10,648 bases of DNA, from the NCBI GenBank assembly GCA_947629995.1, contig CANRFX010000036.1:1-10648 (forward strand). The letters run 5' to 3'. How positions within the stretch are numbered: position 1 is the first letter of the stretch; the number at the start of each line of letters is the position of its first letter. The stretch comes from an uncultured Clostridia bacterium. Its GTDB lineage: Bacteria > Bacillota > Clostridia > TANB77 > CAG-508. Below the pieces are notes generated by a model. The model made no database searches. It was not told the DNA's origin and saw nothing but the letters and a program-made list of their open reading frames with translations. Below are positions 6,380 to 10,648 of the stretch, in pieces. A program made the position numbers and the translations under genes.

Positions 6380-9078
6380 ATTTGCAGTCATACCAATTTT
6401 TAGCCTCAGAGATGTCAGCTATTAATGGTACATTTAGATTTACGGCTGTTTGCATTGATTGTTTTAAGATATCTTTTATTTCTTCTTTTTCTTCTTCTGG
6501 TGCTTCAATCATCATTTCATCATGTACTTGTAAGACAATCTTAGATTTTAAATTTCTTTTTTTGATTTCTTTATATACTTTTATCATAGCAATTTTCATA
6601 ATGTCTGCTGCTGTTCCTTGTATAGGCGTATTCATAGCTGCTCTTGAGCCAAATTGCCTTACCATGTAATTGTTGGATTTTAATTCTGGTATATATCTTC
6701 TTCTATGAAATAATGTTTCTACAAATCCATCTTCTGTTGCTTGTTTTGTTATATTTTCCATAAAGTTTTTTATTCCTGAATATTGCTCTAAGTATTCGTC
6801 AATATATTGTTTAGCCTTTTTTCTTGTTATGCCGAAGTTGTTCTTTTAATCCAAAGTCACTAATTCCATACACAATTCCAAAATTAACTGCTTTAGCATC
6901 ACTTCTTTGTTCTTTTGTTACTTCTTCTATTGGTGTCTTAAATACTTTAGATGCTGCTTGTTTGTGAATGTCTTGACCTTCCTTAAATGCTTGTATCATA
7001 TGCTCATCATTTGATATGTGTGCTAAAACTCTTAATTCAATTTGTGAATAATCGGCATCAACATATACTTTTCCATCTTCTGGCTCAAATACTTTTCTAA
7101 CTCTTTTTCCTAATTCAAACCTAGTTGGTATATTTTGAAGGTTTGGTTCTGTTGAACTAATTCTTCCGGGTCGCTGTTATAGTTTGATGGAAAAATGAGT
7201 GGATTCTGTTTGTTTTTGGATTAATATATGGTTTTAATCCTTCAACATAAGTAGAATTTAATTTCATAAGTTGTCTATAATCTAAAATTTTATTTATTAT
7301 TGGATCTTCTCTCTTTAATTTTTCTAGTACATCTACATCTGTGGAATATCCACTTTTTGTTTTTTTGATGACTGGCAGTTTCATCTTTTCAAAAAGGATT
7401 TCTCCTAATTGTTTTGTAGAATTTATATTAAATTCCTCTCCTGCCATTTGATAAATTTCTTTTGTTAAACTCTCTAAACTAGTTGTTAATTCTTCTCCAA
7501 ACTTTTCTAATTCTCCTTTATCTACATACATGCCATTCCATTGCATATCAGATAATACTTCAATTGTTGGCATATCAATTTCATCAAATAATTTTTTTGC
7601 TCCTATTTCATCTAATTTTTGAGAAGTTATTTCTTTTATTTTATATATAGCATAACTGTATAGTTCATTTCTTTTTTGTTTTTCCTTTTGTATTCCTTCA
7701 GCTTGTGTCTCCATATCAAATAAATTTATTTGTTTTTCTTCTTCTCCTACATAAGATGTAATATCAATATTTAGATATTGTTCAATTAATCTATCTAATT
7801 CTAATTTATTATTTGTTGGATTTAAAATATAACTTGCAATTGCAATATCATATGACATTCCTTTTATTTCAATACCAATTTGTTTTAATAATATATAAAT
7901 TTTGTTAAAATTAATACTGATTTTTTTTATGGTTTCATTCTCAAAAATTTCTTTCCATTCTTGTAACTCACTTTCATTTTGTAGTTTGATATACATTGCT
8001 TCTTTGGTTTGGCTATTAAATACTGCTAATCCACATATTTGCTCTTTTATGATTTTTTCTGGATTATTATCCTCTTTTATTTCTAAATTAAAAATCATTT
8101 CTTTTTGTGTTTTTATTAATTCTATGAGTTCTTCTTTAGATTTATCGACTATTTCAAATAAATCTCCCGCTTCTTCTTTTTTATTCTCTTCGCGTAAAGA
8201 AAATCGTTCAATATAACGATTAAAATTTAATTCTTTAAATAGTTCTAATACTTTTGGTTTGTCCCATTCTTCTACTTTAAAATTTTCTAAATTATCTTGA
8301 ATTGGTACTTCTAAATTAATTGTTCCTAGTGTTTTTGAAAGATATGCTAAATCTTTATTATTTTCTATATTTTCTTTTTGCTTTCCCTTTAATTCAGATT
8401 CCCCTTTATCTAATTTTTCGTATAAATTTTCAATTGAGCCAAATTTTTGGATTAATGCAAGTGCTGTTTTTTCTCCGTATTCCTGGCACTCCTGGAATAT
8501 TGTCTGACGTATCTCCTTGCAATCCTTTAACATCAATTAATTGTTTTGGTTCAATTCCATAGGTTTCTATTATTTTTTTTCTGTTATATTCATCTGTTTC
8601 TGTCTTTCCGCCTTTTGTGTGTGGAATACGAATAGTTACTTTATCAGTTGCTAGTTGAAATGTATCTCTGTCTCCAGAAAGGATAGTAACTTCTAGTCCT
8701 TGGTTTTCTCCATAACGTGACAATGTTCCGAAGGACGTCATCTGCTTCGTACCCTTCCATTTCAACAATATCAATATTCATTGCTCTTAAGATTTCTTTT
8801 ATAATTGGCATTTGCTCTGCAAGTTCTTCGGGCATCCCTTTTCTTGTTGCTTTATAACCTTCATATAATTTGTGTCTTGCAGTTGGAGCTTTTAAGTCAA
8901 ATGCAACAACTAAATATTTTGGATTTACTTCTTCTAATAATTTAAATAAAATTGCTAAAAATCCATAAATAGCATTTGTATATTTTCCATCTTTTGTTGT
9001 TAGCATCTTACTTCCCATAATACCATAAAAAGCTCTATTCATAATACTGTTTCCATCTACTAACACTAGTTTTTCCAA
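6378..9078 (-). CDS. polA: DNA polymerase I, full length only with four +1 frameshifts at CGG
   Basis: DNA polymerase I fills gaps and removes RNA primers in replication and repair. Joining the frames across four CGG codons gives 898 aa, the normal length. Domains in order: 5' nuclease (Asp8 in LVDGNS; GYEADDVLG; SGDRDTFQL; KGLQGDTSDNIPGVPGIGEK); a 3'-5' exonuclease-like domain at about 290-470 that looks inactive; and the polymerase domain with TATGRISSTEPNLQNIP, motif A DADYSQIELR (Asp675), motif B RSDAKAVNFGIVYG and motif C VHDE (Asp852). All key 5' nuclease and polymerase motifs are intact, arguing against a pseudogene. Start is TTG 9078 with AAGGAGG seven bases upstream; no better start is nearby. 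It heads the operon polA - transglycosylase - TPR. Each shift restores a conserved glycine (117, 201, 637, 748). Read without shifts, translation stops after 144 aa. Confidence 0.93.
6832..6834 (-). other. CGG +1 frameshift site 4 in polA
   Basis: In-frame CGG after CTT; skipping the C gives GGC, Gly748 in KEQLGITRKKA just after motif B. The zero frame would end within seven codons in KKKG and a stop. Confidence 0.85.
7166..7168 (-). other. CGG +1 frameshift site 3 in polA
   Basis: In-frame CGG after ACC; skipping the C gives GGA, Gly637 in the highly conserved TATGRISS motif of family A polymerases. The zero frame ends RKN and a stop. Confidence 0.87.
8475..8477 (-). other. CGG +1 frameshift site 2 in polA
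   Basis: In-frame CGG after ATA; skipping the C gives GGA, Gly201 in IPGVPGIGEKTA, the DNA-binding helix-hairpin-helix-like motif of the 5' nuclease. Confidence 0.87.
8728..8730 (-). other. CGG +1 frameshift site 1 in polA
   Basis: In-frame CGG after CTT; skipping the C gives GGA, Gly117 in EADDVLGTLS of the 5' nuclease active site region. The zero frame would run 27 more codons before stopping at 8644. Confidence 0.87.
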
Positions 9079-9084
9079 AATTTT

Positions 9085-9120
9085 TCCTCCTTATATTGAA
9101 ATCTTTTTTTTCATATTATA
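9085..9120 (-). promoter_or_regulatory. polA start region: -10 box and ribosome binding site
   Basis: On the minus strand a TATAAT (9120-9115) lies upstream of an AAGGAGG site (9091-9085) that sets the TTG start of polA at 9078. A clear -35 is missing at the right distance, so the promoter itself is a weak call; the ribosome binding site is convincing. Confidence 0.55.
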
Positions 9121-9205
9121 TACTATATTTGATGAATTTAAAAGCAGAAAGATGAAATTATAAAAATAAAATTTCTAAAACATACATTTAAGAAAGGTTT
9201 GTAGT

Positions 9206-10591
9206 ATGAATTTAAAAAGTTTTTGTAAAAAAAATAGAAAAATAATCTATTGGGCAATTTTTGTATTATATGGTATCATAAATCTTATTTTAACACTTCT
9301 TCACGAGCCTTGGCGTGATGAAACACATGCATGGCTTATGGCAAAAGAATTATCTGTTGTAGATTTATTTTTAGAAAGTAGGTTTGATGGTCACCCAATT
9401 TTATGGCATTTATTATTAATGCCTTTTGCTAAACTAAATTTTCCAATTATAACTTTAAACTTAATTAGTTTTATTATGATATTAATTGCTTCTTGGCTAT
9501 TTTTATTTAAAACTAAACTTCCTTTACCAATTAAAATTTTTGCATTATTTACCATTCCTTTTACATATACTTATAGTGCAATTTCTAGAAACTACTCTTG
9601 CATTATTTTACTTTTTGTTATTATTGGAATTTACTACCCAAAAAGATTTGAGCATCCAATTGTTTACAGTATTTTAATTGCTTTGCTTATCCATACTCAT
9701 TCTTTAGCTTGGGGAATTGTTGCAGGACTTACTATTACTTTCCACTTTTATGAAATATTTCAACATTTTTATAAAAAACAAAATAATACTAATATAAAAG
9801 CAGTTATTATTGGTTTATTAATTATTGTTTTTAATACTTTATTAGTTGTCTTTGAGCTTTATGGAACATCTAATATAAATTATTCATGTGAAAGTAGTTC
9901 GTTTGTAGATGAAGTAAGTTTATTTATAATTTGCATTTTGTTTTTATTATTTATTTACACAATTTTCGTATTAAAAGACCATTATAAAGAATTTACTATT
10001 TTGGCTATTGGACTAATTTTCCAAATTTGTATTTACAAGTTTGTGTATTCTTCTATTCTGTTTCAAAGATACATTTTGTTCTTTGGAGTTATATTATTCT
10101 ACTTAATATTAGTTTATCAGAATAATAACTTAGATGATTTAAAGCACTTTTTATTATGTGTAACATTTCTTTTTATTACATCTGTTTTTGGTTTAAAAGA
10201 TTTTTTCATACTAGTAGTAGAAGATGCTTTTCATCCATATTCAAGTGCTAAAGAAATGGCCTATTTTATTAATGATAATGTACCAAAAGATACTACTATT
10301 TTAATTGATGCATCTATTATTGGGCAATCTATTATTCCTTATTTAGATGATGGATACTCTCTTTATGATATAGGATATAAAGAATTTGTTGATTGTGCAA
10401 ATGTTGCTTATGATCCACCAATAATAGATTCTGCTTTATCAGATTTAAGCCCTTATCGTGGAAAGTACTTAATTATAAGTAATGATTTTTGTGAATTAAA
10501 TAATTGTGAACTTTTGTACCATACTCAATATCCAATAGTAAAAGAATTTTTTACCTTGTATTTTGTTCCAGAAGAGGGCGTCCTAAAATAG
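9206..10591 (+). CDS. Multipass membrane protein, GT-C type glycosyltransferase-like
   Basis: This 461-residue protein has about ten hydrophobic segments and is the only plus-strand gene. After the first helix (about 14-32) comes a loop with HEPWRDETHAWLMAKE (residues 33-48). It resembles the acidic Asp-Glu catalytic loop of GT-C enzymes (PMT/ArnT-like) that use polyprenyl-phosphate sugars outside the membrane. DGHPILWHLLL (61-71) and HTHSLAWG further on also fit such proteins. A soluble segment of about 110 residues ends the protein, starting near DAFHPYSSAKEMAYF. The likely role is adding a sugar to an envelope polymer or lipid, but the substrate is unknown. ATG 9206 has AAAGG about nine bases upstream. 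It is divergent from polA, is followed by its own terminator, and contains no CGG. The family assignment is by motif resemblance only. Confidence 0.8.
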   Translation: MNLKSFCKKNRKIIYWAIFVLYGIINLILTLLHEPWRDETHAWLMAKELSVVDLFLESRFDGHPILWHLLLMPFAKLNFPIITLNLISFIMILIASWLFLFKTKLPLPIKIFALFTIPFTYTYSAISRNYSCIILLFVIIGIYYPKRFEHPIVYSILIALLIHTHSLAWGIVAGLTITFHFYEIFQHFYKKQNNTNIKAVIIGLLIIVFNTLLVVFELYGTSNINYSCESSSFVDEVSLFIICILFLLFIYTIFVLKDHYKEFTILAIGLIFQICIYKFVYSSILFQRYILFFGVILFYLILVYQNNNLDDLKHFLLCVTFLFITSVFGLKDFFILVVEDAFHPYSSAKEMAYFINDNVPKDTTILIDASIIGQSIIPYLDDGYSLYDIGYKEFVDCANVAYDPPIIDSALSDLSPYRGKYLIISNDFCELNNCELLYHTQYPIVKEFFTLYFVPEEGVLK

Positions 10592-10606
10592 GAACCCGAA
10601 AACAAG

Positions 10607-10638
10607 AATTCCAGTGAGAAATCGCTGGAATTTTTGTG
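10607..10638 (+). terminator. Rho-independent terminator after the GT-C-like gene
   Basis: AATTCCAGTG (10607-10616) pairs with CGCTGGAATT (10623-10632), 10 bp with one G-U, around a six-base loop. A U-rich run TTTTTGT follows. It starts 15 bases after the stop codon. Confidence 0.88.
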
Positions 10639-10648
10639 AAAAAAATTT

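Noticed and set aside
2585..8730. Homopolymer-type sequencing errors as the cause of the frame changes
   Set aside because: Long A and T runs in the same genes are undisturbed, and five of six sites are not next to a run of more than three identical bases. A systematic artefact tied to GG cannot be excluded without reads, so it is kept as the alternative.
2585..8730. Simple reassignment of CGG to another amino acid
   Set aside because: Reading CGG as any single amino acid leaves the downstream frame wrong; one base must be skipped.
6378..9078. polA as a set of separate short genes or a decayed pseudogene
   Set aside because: All pieces are colinear parts of one Pol I, key motifs are intact, and the only lesions are four identical CGG-type shifts that restore an exact reading frame.

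Overview
The window is very A+T-rich, with strong Shine-Dalgarno sites (AAGGAGG type), TTGACA/TATAAT promoters and U-tailed hairpin terminators. It carries a dipicolinate synthase gene (dpaA), a hallmark of endospore formers. This points to a low-GC Clostridia-like Firmicute, probably an uncultured gut lineage; the exact taxon is my inference.

Layout. Almost everything is on the minus strand. From right to left: polA (9078-6378), a membrane-anchored lytic transglycosylase (6254-5690) and a membrane TPR protein (5630-4368) form a likely operon closed by a 16-bp-stem terminator. Next come dpaA (4128-3253) and uppP/bacA (3142-2281) with a terminator. A 36-residue membrane peptide (2135-2025) has its own promoter and terminator. 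Then come a strong promoter, an L21-leader-like RNA, rplU and rpmA with a terminator, and finally guaB with its own promoter, cut off by the left edge. The only plus-strand gene is a GT-C-like multipass membrane protein (9206-10591), divergent from polA and ending in a terminator.

The main observation is a decoding anomaly. Three otherwise well-preserved genes (polA four times, uppP once, the transglycosylase once) need a +1 frame change to give a full-length conserved protein. All six changes have the same form: an in-frame CGG codon where skipping the C restores the frame and reads the next three bases, GGN, as a conserved glycine. I found no other in-frame CGG in roughly 3,100 codons. All 12 out-of-frame CGG trimers on the minus coding strands leave the frame intact. 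After removing one base per site, all three genes become exact multiples of three and run to a natural C-terminus (898, 286 and 187 aa). Long A/T homopolymers in the same genes are not disrupted, which argues against ordinary homopolymer sequencing errors. The best hypothesis is that CGG is an unassigned or hungry codon here and triggers +1 frameshifting to GGN (Gly). A systematic assembly artefact remains the main alternative.

Other features are short hairpin elements sharing a GGGACGG-type core but with different self-complementary arms (3217-3280 and 6270-6379), abutting the dpaA and polA stop codons. In addition, L27 lacks the cleavable Firmicute N-terminal extension, and the prp protease gene is correspondingly absent between rplU and rpmA.
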